From Microbacterium aoyamense (lineage in GTDB: Bacteria > Actinomycetota > Actinomycetes > Actinomycetales > Microbacteriaceae), in contig NZ_JAKNUT010000004.1 of assembly GCF_023155855.1 (NCBI RefSeq), positions 124,001 through 188,000 of the forward strand: a stretch of 64,000 nucleotides of DNA. Direction: 5' to 3'. The position numbers were made by a program, and so were the translations under genes. Positions 7,212 to 15,368 of the stretch are shown one piece after another (position 1 is the stretch's first letter; every line of letters begins with the position of its first letter). The notes below the pieces were generated by a model. The model was not told the DNA's origin. It did not search any database and saw nothing but the letters and a program-made list of their open reading frames with translations.

Positions 7212-8728
7212 TGCCAGGCGAGATCTAGCGTCGCCTCGGTATGCGCGAGACGGCCGGCGCCGTCGCGGGGCGTGCGCGAGCCCTTGCCCGGCGATCGCAT
7301 GACGATGCCGACGAGCTTCCGCACGACTGCCCGCTGCCGGTCGATATCGAGGCCGGCCCACGCCTCCGCGACGGCCGTCCATCGCGCCTCGTAGTCGTCG
7401 CCTGCCGCCTCTGCCGTCTCGACGAGGGCGCCGAGCACGTTCACGCGGCCGGCGTCCGTGAGCGCTGCCTCGAGTCGGGCGATCCGCTCGCGCACGTCAC
7501 GGAGGGCCGGCGTCGCGGCGTCCATCGTCGTGAGCCCCTGCCCGACGAGCGAGAGCACGTTCTGCTCGCCCGCCTTCGCCTCGCGGAGCTCCGTCTGGAG
7601 CGCGACGGCGTCGGGCGTATCCGTGCGGCGGAGGATCTGCGCGGCGACGTCCGGCCGTGACAGGCGATCGAGTACGACGTGCTCCACGTAGTGATCGGCG
7701 TCGTCGCGCTTCCGGGATAGGTGAGGGCTCGCTCCGCATCGGTACGTCGCGACGCCGTTCTTCGTCGCGCCGGCCTTGACGGGCGCGCCGCACACCCCGC
7801 ATGTCGCCGTGCCCGATAGAAGCGCCTTCGGCGTCCCGCCGGGATTGGATCGCCGAGCGGGATCGGAGAGCAGGTCACGCGCTGCCGCCCACGTCTCCGG
7901 CGAAACGAGCGGCTCCCACGACCCCGTCGGGAGATCGCCGAGGCCGAGGTTGTGCGACTGCGACGGCGATCCGCTCTCACGAGGCGGCGCCACGAGTCCG
8001 GCGTATCGAGGGTTAGCGAGCACGGCGCGGACGGCGTACGGCTCGAAGGCGTGCCCGACGGTCGTCGTCAGGCCGTCATCGTTCCACGCGCGAGCGATCG
8101 CCCGAAGCGTCGCCCCGGCGAGAAGCATCGCGTAGCCGCGCCGGACGGCTGCCGCTTCGGGCGCGTGCGGCTCGTGCCCGTAGTCCGGCCACTCTCGCCC
8201 GTCCGCTCCGACGCGCTTCGGCCAGTCCGTCGAGGCGCCCGCGCGGAGCTTCGTGTAGCCGAACGCGCGTCGCCCGCCCGCGGGCAGCAGACGTTCCCGG
8301 CGATGGGCGTTTGCCCGCTTCTGCCGCTCGCTCTTCCGGCGAACCTCGAAGCGCGCGAGGCCGGCCGCGAGAGTCGCCCGGAACTCGCCGTCGGCGGTCG
8401 TGAGATCGAGCTCGCCGTCGACAGTGGCGATCCGCACGCCCGTCTCGAGAAGCGTCACGAGATCGCGGATGCCGCGAAGGATCCTGTCCTGATCGACCGC
8501 GACGACGACGTCGATCCGGCCGGCCTTCGCGTCTTCGATCAGGCGGTGCCAGGCCGTGCCCGTGCCTCGCGGCTTCGACGCGCTCACGTCGTTGTCGACG
8601 TACTCGCCGGCGATCTCCCAGTCCCGCGTCGTCGCGAGTCCGCGGCATCGTGCGCGTTGCCGGTCGATCCCTTCGGCGCGTCCGTCCCTGTCCATTGACT
8701 GCCGGAGGTAGATCGCCGCGTTCGTCAT
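7208..8728 (-). CDS. int: Large serine integrase
   Basis: 506 residues from ATG at 8728. The resolvase domain begins at once, with the catalytic Ser at residue 11 in YLRQS and the basic segment RFEVRRKSERQKRA. A recombinase domain follows (RRAFGYTKL ... NPRYAGL), then a zinc ribbon beginning CGVCGAPV and a coiled coil before the C-terminus. This is the standard order for phage-type large serine integrases. Such enzymes insert DNA at short attB/attP sites without host factors and need a directionality factor for excision. The start lies 32 bp from the CTC core at 8760-8762. The frame extends upstream across the junction into comM but has no proper start there. Confidence 0.92.
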   Translation of the reverse strand: MTNAAIYLRQSMDRDGRAEGIDRQRARCRGLATTRDWEIAGEYVDNDVSASKPRGTGTAWHRLIEDAKAGRIDVVVAVDQDRILRGIRDLVTLLETGVRIATVDGELDLTTADGEFRATLAAGLARFEVRRKSERQKRANAHRRERLLPAGGRRAFGYTKLRAGASTDWPKRVGADGREWPDYGHEPHAPEAAAVRRGYAMLLAGATLRAIARAWNDDGLTTTVGHAFEPYAVRAVLANPRYAGLVAPPRESGSPSQSHNLGLGDLPTGSWEPLVSPETWAAARDLLSDPARRSNPGGTPKALLSGTATCGVCGAPVKAGATKNGVATYRCGASPHLSRKRDDADHYVEHVVLDRLSRPDVAAQILRRTDTPDAVALQTELREAKAGEQNVLSLVGQGLTTMDAATPALRDVRERIARLEAALTDAGRVNVLGALVETAEAAGDDYEARWTAVAEAWAGLDIDRQRAVVRKLVGIVMRSPGKGSRTPRDGAGRLAHTEATLDLAWH

Positions 8729-8734
8729 GGAGCA

Positions 8735-8740
8735 AGTATG
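8735..8740 (-). promoter_or_regulatory. Probable -10 box of the integrase promoter, inside attR
   Basis: On the minus strand CATACT is followed by six bases and the integrase ATG, the spacing seen at leaderless genes in this window. In the excised circle, TTGAGT would lie 18 bp upstream; in the integrated form that position reads GCGAGT because host comM DNA has replaced the element arm. Confidence 0.4.
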
Positions 8741-8762
8741 ACCTAAAGCGATGCTCTTACTC
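8737..8762. other. attR: attR junction of the integrated element
   Basis: The element ends and comM resumes at the CTC core (8760-8762). The element arm carries TATGAC (8737-8742) and CGAT (8749-8752). Aligned against the inverted left arm, 12 of 16 positions match, and the centre of symmetry falls in the CTC core. Confidence 0.75.
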
Positions 8763-8855
8763 GCGTGGTCGCTCGCCGACCTCGCGGGTCGGTCGCAGCT
8801 CGCTGTCGACGACATCGGCCGAGCGCTCTATCTCAAGAAGGGACTCACGACATGA
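8760..8855 (+). pseudogene. comM: comM (yifB) C-terminal remnant
   Basis: From the CTC core the frame reads AWSLADLAGRSQLAVDDIGR to the stop at 8853-8855. This is the C-terminal end of ComM and restores the frame interrupted at 129. It has no start of its own. Its stop overlaps the dprA start as ATGA, so in the uninterrupted locus comM and dprA would be translationally coupled; the insertion removes that coupling. Confidence 0.85.
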
Positions 8856-10060
8856 CACCGTTCGACCTCACGCCGACCGCCGCTCGGCGCGCGCTGGCCG
8901 GGATCACCGACGTCGACCACCTCGAGGACGAGGCGGCGATCGATCGCTACGCGCGAGCGATCTGGAGCGGTGTGGGCGAACCGGGCGACGGCGTCGCCGG
9001 TGAGCTCGTCGCAGCCCTCGGCGCACCCGAGGCGCTCGCCCGCGCCGCCGATCGCGCACTGCGGCTCGACGGGGTGTCGGCTCACGATCTCGAACGAGCG
9101 CGCGATCGCTGGAAGCCCCGGTTGCGAGCGCAGCCCATCGTCGACGCGCTGTCGATCGCGGCCGCGCGCGGCATCCGTCTGCTGACTCCGGACGACCCGC
9201 ACTGGCCGGGGCAGGTCCACGACCTCGGGCGCCACGCACCGCTCTGCCTCTGGGTCCGTGGCGACACCGCGGCACTCGCGTCTCTCCAGCCCTCGGTGGC
9301 GATCGTCGGGGCGCGTGCCTCGACGGGGTACGGAGATCACGTCGCGATGGAGCTCGCCGCCGAGCTCACGGGTGGTGGCATCCCCGTCGTCTCGGGAGGC
9401 GCGTACGGCATCGACGGCGCGGCGCACCGTGCCGCTCTTCGCGTGGGCGGCCGTACCGTCGCGCTCCTCGCGGGCGGCGTCGAGAAGGCCTATCCGACGG
9501 GCCACACGCGCCTCATCGACGACATCGCCGATGCCGCTGCGGTCGTGAGCGAAGTGCCGTGCGGCTCCACGCCGACGAAGTGGAGGTTTCTGCAGCGCAA
9601 CCGACTGATCGCAGCCCTGTCCGATGCGACGATCGTGGTCGAGGCGGGCTGGCGCAGCGGTTCGCTCAACACGGCGAATCACGCCCTCCAACTGGGACGC
9701 GCGCTCGGTGCCGTGCCCGGGCCCGTCACGAGTCCCGCCTCCGCGGGAGCCCTCCAGCTTCTGCGCTCGGGGCAGGCTCAGTGCATCACGAGCGCCGACG
9801 ATGTGCGCGAACTGATCGGACTCGGCGCGACCGCGTCGCAGCATCCCTCCGACGGTCGCCCCGCGACGGACTCCGCGACACGTGTGCGGGATGCGCTCAG
9901 CACGCGATCCTGGCGCGACGCGAGCGACGTCGCACAGCGCAGCGGAATGGCGCGCATCGAGGTCGAGGGCCTGCTCGGGATGCTGCAGCTGGGCGGTGAG
10001 GTCGAACGCGGCGCGGGGGGATGGCGGCGCGTGGCGGGCGCTGCGGTGCGCGGGGCGTAG
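8852..10060 (+). CDS. dprA: DNA processing protein DprA
   Basis: 402 residues from ATG at 8852, which overlaps the comM stop (ATGA); the in-frame region upstream is comM DNA. The Rossmann-like core shows GARASTGYG, SGGAYGIDGAAH and the stretch GVEKAYPTGH, and the C-terminus (about residues 330-390) has a winged-helix domain. DprA loads RecA on incoming single-stranded DNA in transformation. The genomic order comM-dprA-xerC is normal for actinobacteria. With the element inserted just upstream, dprA has lost its coupled partner and may depend on promoters within the integrase end or the remnant. Confidence 0.92.
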   Translation: MTPFDLTPTAARRALAGITDVDHLEDEAAIDRYARAIWSGVGEPGDGVAGELVAALGAPEALARAADRALRLDGVSAHDLERARDRWKPRLRAQPIVDALSIAAARGIRLLTPDDPHWPGQVHDLGRHAPLCLWVRGDTAALASLQPSVAIVGARASTGYGDHVAMELAAELTGGGIPVVSGGAYGIDGAAHRAALRVGGRTVALLAGGVEKAYPTGHTRLIDDIADAAAVVSEVPCGSTPTKWRFLQRNRLIAALSDATIVVEAGWRSGSLNTANHALQLGRALGAVPGPVTSPASAGALQLLRSGQAQCITSADDVRELIGLGATASQHPSDGRPATDSATRVRDALSTRSWRDASDVAQRSGMARIEVEGLLGMLQLGGEVERGAGGWRRVAGAAVRGA

Positions 10061-10076
10061 GCGTCGCCTCGTGCGT

Positions 10077-10099
10077 GGCGCCCCTCGCGAGTGGGCGCC
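10077..10099. terminator. Hairpin after dprA, possible terminator
   Basis: GGCGCCC (10077-10083) pairs with GGGCGCC (10093-10099) around a 9-nt loop containing TCGCGA. There is no T-tract. The remaining dprA-xerC gap (10061-10240) shows nothing else clear. Confidence 0.4.
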
Positions 10100-10240
10100 C
10101 GAGGTGCGAGGTGGTGGGGGAGTCGGGGTGTCCGCTAGTGAGGACTCCGGCACCGCGCGTCGCGGCGCACATCGTCGTGCCGGGGCCGTGGCGCGGAGCG
10201 CCGCCGCGCGGTCCGCACTGCAGCGGGGCATGCTGGGAGC

Positions 10241-11143
10241 GTGGAACTCGGGAACGCGGCGGATGTCTACGCACGGCACCTCGCCGATGTGCGTCGGCTC
10301 TCGCCCGCGACGGTTCGCGCGTACCGGGCCGACCTCGCCGATCTCGAGGCCTGCGTGCGCGGCGGCGAGCTCGAGGCGATCGACGTCGAGGATCTGCGCG
10401 AGTGGCTGTGGCACGCGACCAAGCGCGGCGACGCGCGGTCCACGATCGCGCGCCGGACGGCGGCCGTCCGGGGCTTCTTCGCGTGGGCGAGTGAGACCGG
10501 ACTCGTGTCCGGCGACCCGAGCGTGCGGCTCGTGGCGCCCAAGCGCGGTCGAACGCTGCCCACCGTCGCCACCGCGGAGGGGCTCGCCGAGGCCCTGGAT
10601 CGGCTCGCCGCCGGCGCCGAGGCAGGGGACCCCATCGCGCTGCGCGATCATGCGCTGATCGAACTGCTCTACGGCACGGGGATCCGCGTGTCGGAGCTCT
10701 GTGGACTCGATCTCGACGACATCGACCGGGCACGGCGCACCGTGCGCGTGCTCGGCAAGGGCTCGAAGGAGCGGGTCGTGCCGTTCGGCGGTGCATCGCA
10801 GCGCGCGCTCGACGCCTACCTCGTCCGCGGCCGGCCGGCTCTCGTGGCGCGCGGTGGCGAGGCATCCGTCCGTTCCGTCTTCCTCGGCGCGCGCGGTGCG
10901 CGGCTCGGTGCGCGCGCTGCGTACGACGTGGTCGCGCGCACCCTCGGTCCCGTGGTGGGCGGCGCCGCCGGCCCCCACGCTCTGCGGCACTCCGCCGCGA
11001 CCCATCTGCTCGACGGGGGAGCGGACCTGCGCACCGTGCAGGAGATCCTCGGCCACGCGAGCCTCGGAACGACGCAGATCTACACGCACGTGTCGAGCGA
11101 GCGGCTCACGTCCGCGTATCGCCTGGCCCACCCGCGCGCCTGA
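10241..11143 (+). CDS. xerC: Site-specific tyrosine recombinase XerC
   Basis: 300 residues, the usual XerC length. The N-terminal SAM-like core-binding domain (about 1-95) precedes a catalytic domain with Arg in GTGIRVSEL, the HxxR motif in HALRHSAATH, a later His in ILGHASL and the nucleophilic Tyr in TTQIYTHVS. XerC with XerD resolves chromosome dimers at dif. The GTG start is the first good codon in frame, although GGGAG lies only one base upstream. It follows dprA as in related genomes, so it is the chromosomal recombinase and not part of the element. Confidence 0.88.
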   Translation: MELGNAADVYARHLADVRRLSPATVRAYRADLADLEACVRGGELEAIDVEDLREWLWHATKRGDARSTIARRTAAVRGFFAWASETGLVSGDPSVRLVAPKRGRTLPTVATAEGLAEALDRLAAGAEAGDPIALRDHALIELLYGTGIRVSELCGLDLDDIDRARRTVRVLGKGSKERVVPFGGASQRALDAYLVRGRPALVARGGEASVRSVFLGARGARLGARAAYDVVARTLGPVVGGAAGPHALRHSAATHLLDGGADLRTVQEILGHASLGTTQIYTHVSSERLTSAYRLAHPRA

Positions 11144-11155
11144 ACCGCCTCGCGC

Positions 11156-11707
11156 TCAGCAGCACGGCAGAAGCACGGCGCGCGGCACCCCGCCGAGCAG
11201 CAGCAGTGGATTGATGTACTCGCCGTCTCGTCGCACACCGAAGTGCAGGGCGCCGGGCGCACTGTGCCCACCGAGTGCGACGACCCCGACCTCGTCGCCC
11301 CGCGCGACGGCGTCGCCGGCCCGGAGCTCGGACTCGATCGGCTCGAAGGTCGTCACGAGGCCGTCGCCGTGGTCGATGGTCAGGATGCCGCGCCCGGCCA
11401 CCGCACCCGAGAAGGCGACGATCCCCCCGGCCGGCGCCATCACCTGCGGGCCGCCGAGCGGACGCAGGTCGATGCCGCGGTGACCTGGCGCGTAGTCGTG
11501 CGCGGGGGCGGAATACGGTTCGTCCAGTCGGAATCCGGCGAGCGGCCAGGTCCACGCTCTCGTGTCGTCGGAGACCGTGGATGCGACGGGCCGGTGCGCG
11601 CCGCCGAATGCCGCGGCGTCGGTGGCCGTCGCCGCCGCGCCGACGAGGACCACGAGCATGACGAGCCCGACGGATCGCGCCGTGCGCCCACGTGCGGAGG
11701 TTCCCAT
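11156..11707 (-). CDS. Exported M23-family peptidase (LysM-free, LytM-like)
   Basis: 183 residues from ATG at 11707, which begins a signal peptide: basic [11 protein letters not shown], then [22 protein letters not shown] longer frame from 11800 would place 31 hydrophilic residues before it. The mature part has the M23 features HRGIDLRP and, near the end, [15 protein letters not shown], with [11 protein letters not shown] between; the HxH zinc motif appears as LHFG, so one ligand is not the classical form and activity may be reduced. M23 proteins cut or regulate peptidoglycan turnover outside the membrane. Encoded between xerC and rpsB, divergent to rpsB, a common actinobacterial arrangement. 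Confidence 0.8.
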   Translation of the reverse strand: MGTSARGRTARSVGLVMLVVLVGAAATATDAAAFGGAHRPVASTVSDDTRAWTWPLAGFRLDEPYSAPAHDYAPGHRGIDLRPLGGPQVMAPAGGIVAFSGAVAGRGILTIDHGDGLVTTFEPIESELRAGDAVARGDEVGVVALGGHSAPGALHFGVRRDGEYINPLLLLGGVPRAVLLPCC

Positions 11708-11806
11708 ACGACGAGCATGCGTGCCGGCCCGAGCATCGCGGTGTGGGCCCACGGCATCCGGGGAAGAGGACTCCTCGTGCGGCGACTGGGGAGGAGTCAT
11801 GACTGG

Positions 11807-11812
11807 TACACT
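11807..11812 (+). promoter_or_regulatory. Possible -10 box (TACACT) of the rpsB-tsf operon
   Basis: TACACT fits TANNNT and would start a transcript near 11819, just at the hairpin 11820-11838. Confidence 0.4.
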
Positions 11813-11819
11813 GATGGGG

Positions 11820-12011
11820 CACCCCGTTCATCGGGGTGACTACGCGTGCCCAGAGCGCGGCGGGTTCCCAGAGAACACCGCTCCGTGGCACACACCCCCT
11901 ACGGTCCTGCGAAAGCGGGCGGGAGTGTGGCCGGGCACCAGGCTCGCCGGCCGATTCGGTCCGGCGCGAAACAACCGCACGGCGCGAGAGCGCCAGAACA
12001 GGAGAACGGCC
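11820..12011 (+). promoter_or_regulatory. rpsB 5' leader with hairpin
   Basis: The noncoding stretch of about 190 nt before rpsB begins with a perfect hairpin, CACCCCG (11820-11826) and CGGGGTG (11832-11838). Further GC-rich repeats follow up to the ribosome site AGGAGA at 12000-12005. Ribosomal protein S2 often represses its own message, so this leader may be its target; that role is inferred. Confidence 0.4.
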
Positions 12012-12998
12012 ATGGCCGTCGTCACCATTCGCCAGCTGCTCGACAGCGGCGTCCACTTCGGACACCAGACCCGCCGGTGGAACCCGAAAGTCAAGCGCTT
12101 CATCCTCACGGAGCGCTCCGGCATCCACATCATCGACCTCCAGCAGTCGCTGACGTACATCGACAAGGCGTACGAGTTCGTCAAGGAGACCGTCGCCCGC
12201 GGCGGCACGGTTCTCTTCGTCGGCACCAAGAAGCAGGCGCAGGAGATCATCGCCGAGCAGGCGACGCGCGTGGGCCAGCCCTACGTCAACCAGCGCTGGC
12301 TCGGTGGCCTCCTCACGAACTTCACCACGATCTCCAAGCGCCTCGCGCGCATGAAGGAGCTCGAGGAGCTCGACTACGAGACCCCCGCCAACAGCGGCTT
12401 CACCAAGAAGGAGCTCCTGCTCAAGAAGCGCGAGCTCGACAAGCTGCACAAGTCGCTCGGCGGTATCCGCAACCTGACCAAGACGCCGTCCGCGATCTGG
12501 GTCGTCGACGCCAAGCGCGAGCACCTCGCGGTCAACGAGGCCACGAAGCTCGGCATCCCCGTCATCGGCATCCTCGACACGAACGCCGACCCCGACGAGT
12601 TCCAGTTCCCCATCCCGGGCAACGACGACGCGATCCGCTCGGTGGGCCTGCTCACCCGCATCATCGCGGACGCCGCCGCCGAGGGCCTCATCCAGCGCCA
12701 CCAGCCGACCGACGAGTCGGCCGAGGCAGCCGAGCCCCTCGCCGAGTGGGAGCGCGAGCTGCTCGAGCAGAGCGCGCCGGAGCAGTCCTCCGCCGATACC
12801 GAGAAGGTCGCCGACGAGGCCATCGCCGCCGCCGACCTCGCCGAGGCCGTCGAGGCAGAGCAGGCCGTCGAGGGCGAAGCCGCGACCGAGTCGGCCGCGG
12901 ACGCCGCCGGTGCCGCCGCTCACGACGAGGCGATCGCCGCTGCTGCGGGCGAGACGGCGACCGAGGTCGCGGACGCCGAAGCGGCCGACGCCAAGTAA
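12012..12998 (+). CDS. rpsB: 30S ribosomal protein S2
   Basis: 328 residues from ATG at 12012 with AGGAGA upstream. It starts [20 protein letters not shown], the S2 signature, and includes [10 protein letters not shown] and the second signature around [15 protein letters not shown]. The conserved part ends near residue 235; beyond it is an Ala/Glu-rich acidic tail of about 90 residues, longer than in most bacteria but common in this family. S2 joins the small subunit late and supports S1 or leaderless initiation. It is followed by tsf in the usual rpsB-tsf pair. Confidence 0.97.
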   Translation: MAVVTIRQLLDSGVHFGHQTRRWNPKVKRFILTERSGIHIIDLQQSLTYIDKAYEFVKETVARGGTVLFVGTKKQAQEIIAEQATRVGQPYVNQRWLGGLLTNFTTISKRLARMKELEELDYETPANSGFTKKELLLKKRELDKLHKSLGGIRNLTKTPSAIWVVDAKREHLAVNEATKLGIPVIGILDTNADPDEFQFPIPGNDDAIRSVGLLTRIIADAAAEGLIQRHQPTDESAEAAEPLAEWERELLEQSAPEQSSADTEKVADEAIAAADLAEAVEAEQAVEGEAATESAADAAGAAAHDEAIAAAAGETATEVADAEAADAK

Positions 12999-13096
12999 GC
13001 GCACCACACAGCAATCGCCCGGCGGGACTCGTACACAACGGGTCCCGCCGCGGCATCCTGAGACACACTCACCACCAATCAAGGAGCCGCCACACC

Positions 13097-13924
13097 ATGG
13101 CAAACTTCACGATCGCTGACATCAAGGCGCTGCGCGACCAGCTCGGCACCGGCATGGTCGACACCAAGAAGGCTCTCGAAGAGGCCGACGGCGACGTCGA
13201 GAAGGCCGTCGAGATCCTGCGCCTCAAGGGCGCGAAGGGCAACGCCAAGCGCGCCGACCGTTCCACGAGCGAGGGCCTCGTCGCCGCTCGCGAGGTGGGC
13301 GGCAAGGTCACCCTCATCGAGCTCGCGTGCGAGACGGACTTCGTCGCGAAGAACGACCGCTTCATCGCGCTGGCGGACAAGGTCGCGGATGCCGCGGCCA
13401 CCGTCTCGGCCGACTCGGTCGAGGCCGCTCTCGCGGCGGACGCCGGCGGTCAGACCGTCGAGCAGCTCATCGCCGACGAGGCCGCCATCATCGGCGAGAA
13501 GGTCGAACTGCGTCGCGTGCGCACGCTGTCGGGCGACCACTTCGAGGTCTACCTGCACAAGACCAGCAAGGACCTCCCGCCGCAGGTCGGCGTCGTCCTG
13601 GCCTACTCGGGCGACGACGCCGAGACGGCGCGCAGCCTGGCGCAGCACATCTCGTTCGCCAACCCGTCCTACCTTTCGCGCGACGAGGTCCCCGAGGCCG
13701 ACGTCGAGAAGGAGCGCGAGATCGTCACCGAGATCTCGCGTCAGGAGGGCAAGCCCGAGGCTGCGCTGCCGAAGATCGTCGAGGGCCGCGTGAACGCGTT
13801 CTTCAAGCAGGTCTCGCTGCTCGATCAGGACTACGCCAAGGACAACAAGCTCTCCGTCGCGCAGGTCGCGAAGGACGCCGGCATCACCCTGACGGGCTTC
13901 GCCCGCTTCAAGGTCGGCGCGTAG
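13097..13924 (+). CDS. tsf: Translation elongation factor Ts
   Basis: 275 residues from ATG at 13097 with AAGGAG at 13081-13086. The N-terminal UBA-like domain ([19 protein letters not shown]) and the signature [13 protein letters not shown] are clear. EF-Ts exchanges GDP for GTP on EF-Tu in the cytoplasm. It lies 98 bp after rpsB in the same transcription unit and ends before a strong hairpin terminator. Confidence 0.97.
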   Translation: MANFTIADIKALRDQLGTGMVDTKKALEEADGDVEKAVEILRLKGAKGNAKRADRSTSEGLVAAREVGGKVTLIELACETDFVAKNDRFIALADKVADAAATVSADSVEAALAADAGGQTVEQLIADEAAIIGEKVELRRVRTLSGDHFEVYLHKTSKDLPPQVGVVLAYSGDDAETARSLAQHISFANPSYLSRDEVPEADVEKEREIVTEISRQEGKPEAALPKIVEGRVNAFFKQVSLLDQDYAKDNKLSVAQVAKDAGITLTGFARFKVGA

Positions 13925-13931
13925 CACGTCG

Positions 13932-13965
13932 AAACGGCCCGCATCGGATTCGATGCGGGCCGTTT
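13932..13965 (+). terminator. Terminator of rpsB-tsf
   Basis: A perfect 15-bp stem, AAACGGCCCGCATCG with CGATGCGGGCCGTTT, has a 4-nt loop and ends in TTT. A second small hairpin, TGCCCGGAG and CTCCGGGCA (13981-14001), follows just before the pyrH -10 box and may be a back-up terminator or operator. Confidence 0.88.
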
Positions 13966-14003
13966 CCGTGCCCGCACCCCTGCCCGGAGGGTCTCCGGGC
14001 AGA

Positions 14004-14009
14004 TAGTTT
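14004..14009 (+). promoter_or_regulatory. -10 box (TAGTTT) of pyrH
   Basis: TAGTTT lies 25 bases before the pyrH GTG and 12 before the ribosome site GAGAGGAA. Confidence 0.45.
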
Positions 14010-14034
14010 GTACACGCGACGAGAGGAACCCCCC

Positions 14035-14754
14035 GTGATCGATGAAGCCACCGGACGCCGCCGCGTCCTCCTCAAGCTCTCCGGAGAAGCGTTCGGAGGA
14101 GGTCAGCTCGGTGTGAATCCGGATGTCGTCAGCGCGATGGCACAGGAGATCGCGGCCGCGGTCGACCGAGTCGAGATCGCCGTCGTCGTCGGCGGGGGAA
14201 ACTTCTTCCGCGGCGCCGAGCTGAGCCAGCGCGGTATGGACCGCGGCCGGGCCGACTACATGGGCATGCTGGGCACCGTCATGAACGCGCTCGCCCTGCA
14301 GGACTTCCTCGAGCAGGCGGGCGCGGCGACGCGCGTGCAGTCCGCGATCTCGATGACGCAGGTCGCCGAGCCGTACATCCCGCGCCGCGCCGAGCGACAC
14401 ATGGAGAAGGGGCGCGTCGTGATCTTCGGCGCGGGTGCAGGCCTGCCCTATTTCTCGACGGACACCGTCGCGGCGCAGCGTGCGCTCGAGATCGACGCGC
14501 AGGAGGTGCTGGTCGCCAAGAACGGCGTCGACGGCGTGTACACGGCGGATCCGAAGGAGGATGCGTCGGCCACCCGGATCGACCGCATCACCTACCTCGA
14601 CGCTCTGCAGCGAGGACTCAAGGTCGTGGATTCCACCGCCTTCAGCCTCTGCATGGACAACAGCATGGACATGCGGGTGTTCGGCATGGAGCCCGCGGGC
14701 AACGTGACGCGCGCGCTCCTCGGCGAGTCGATCGGCACACTCGTCACCGCGTGA
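14035..14754 (+). CDS. pyrH: UMP kinase
   Basis: 239 residues from GTG at 14035 behind GAGAGGAA. The amino-acid-kinase fold is marked by [21 protein letters not shown], the stretch [16 protein letters not shown] and [16 protein letters not shown]. It phosphorylates UMP to UDP for nucleic-acid and wall-precursor synthesis. pyrH-frr-cdsA is the conserved order seen here. Confidence 0.97.
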   Translation: MIDEATGRRRVLLKLSGEAFGGGQLGVNPDVVSAMAQEIAAAVDRVEIAVVVGGGNFFRGAELSQRGMDRGRADYMGMLGTVMNALALQDFLEQAGAATRVQSAISMTQVAEPYIPRRAERHMEKGRVVIFGAGAGLPYFSTDTVAAQRALEIDAQEVLVAKNGVDGVYTADPKEDASATRIDRITYLDALQRGLKVVDSTAFSLCMDNSMDMRVFGMEPAGNVTRALLGESIGTLVTA

Positions 14755-14769
14755 GCGGCGCCGCCCCAG

Positions 14770-14775
14770 TAGACT
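14770..14775 (+). promoter_or_regulatory. -10 box (TAGACT) of frr
   Basis: TAGACT in the 52-bp pyrH-frr gap would give a 25-nt leader carrying GGAGGAG. frr can therefore be transcribed apart from pyrH. Confidence 0.5.
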
Positions 14776-14806
14776 CGACCCCGTACGAAACACCGGAGGA
14801 GACACA

Positions 14807-15361
14807 GTGATCGCGGACGTCTTGGCAGATGCCGGAGCGCGCATGGACCGCGCCGTCGAAGGTGCGAAGGAGGACTTCGCGACCGTGCGGACGGGCCGGG
14901 CGAACCCCCAGCTCTTCCAGAAGGTGCTCGTGGACTACTACGGCAGCCCCACGCCGCTCGCGCAGCTCGCATCGATCAACAGCCCCGAGGCGCGCACGCT
15001 TATCGTCACGCCGTACGACAAGTCGGCGCTGAAGTCGATCGAGCAGGCGATCCGCGACATCCCGAACCTCGGCGTCAACCCGACGAACGACGGCAACATC
15101 GTGCGCATCACGATGCCCGAACTCACCGAGGAGCGGCGCAAGGAGTACGTCAAGCTCGTGCGCTCCAAGGGCGAGGACCACAAGGTGCACATCCGCGGCA
15201 TCCGTCGCAAGTCCAAGGACGACCTCGACGACCTCAAGAGCGAGTTCGGCGAGGACGAGCTCGTCCGTGCCGAGAAGGAGCTCGATGCGCTCACGCGCGC
15301 CCACGTCGATGCGATCGACGACGCGCTCAAGCGCAAAGAGGCAGAACTTCTCGAGGTCTGA
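14807..15361 (+). CDS. frr: Ribosome recycling factor
   Basis: 184 residues, the family length, from GTG at 14807 with GGAGGAG upstream. Typical segments are [14 protein letters not shown], the Leu/Ile-rich [20 protein letters not shown] and [16 protein letters not shown] with EF-G splits ribosomes after termination. Confidence 0.97.
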   Translation: MIADVLADAGARMDRAVEGAKEDFATVRTGRANPQLFQKVLVDYYGSPTPLAQLASINSPEARTLIVTPYDKSALKSIEQAIRDIPNLGVNPTNDGNIVRITMPELTEERRKEYVKLVRSKGEDHKVHIRGIRRKSKDDLDDLKSEFGEDELVRAEKELDALTRAHVDAIDDALKRKEAELLEV

Positions 15362-15368
15362 GGGAACG

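Larger units (their letters stand above)
130..8759. mobile_element. 8.6-kb serine-integrase element in comM, satellite- or mini-AICE-like
   Basis: The limits are set by the interrupted comM reading frame and the shared CTC core. It contains, right to left, a large serine integrase, a small zinc-motif gene, an iteron-type putative origin, and a leftward operon of overlapping genes including a prim-pol/DUF3631 replication protein, a helix-turn-helix protein and a tail-like protein. A membrane-protein gene and a bidirectional terminator sit at the left end. No capsid, portal, protease, large terminase, lysis, relaxase or FtsK/TraB gene is visible. AICEs of actinomycetes can carry prim-pol replication genes but also a TraB translocase; phage satellites carry integrase, replication and a terminase small subunit. 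The content fits the second somewhat better. A decayed prophage is less likely because the frames are intact and tightly packed. Confidence 0.85.

Noticed and set aside
8765..8851. Upstream extension of the dprA frame
   Set aside because: This DNA is the comM C-terminus in another frame; the ATG at 8852 in the ATGA overlap is the normal start.
10241..11143. Tyrosine recombinase as part of a mobile element
   Set aside because: Length, motifs and the dprA-xerC-rpsB context mark it as chromosomal XerC, outside the att sites.
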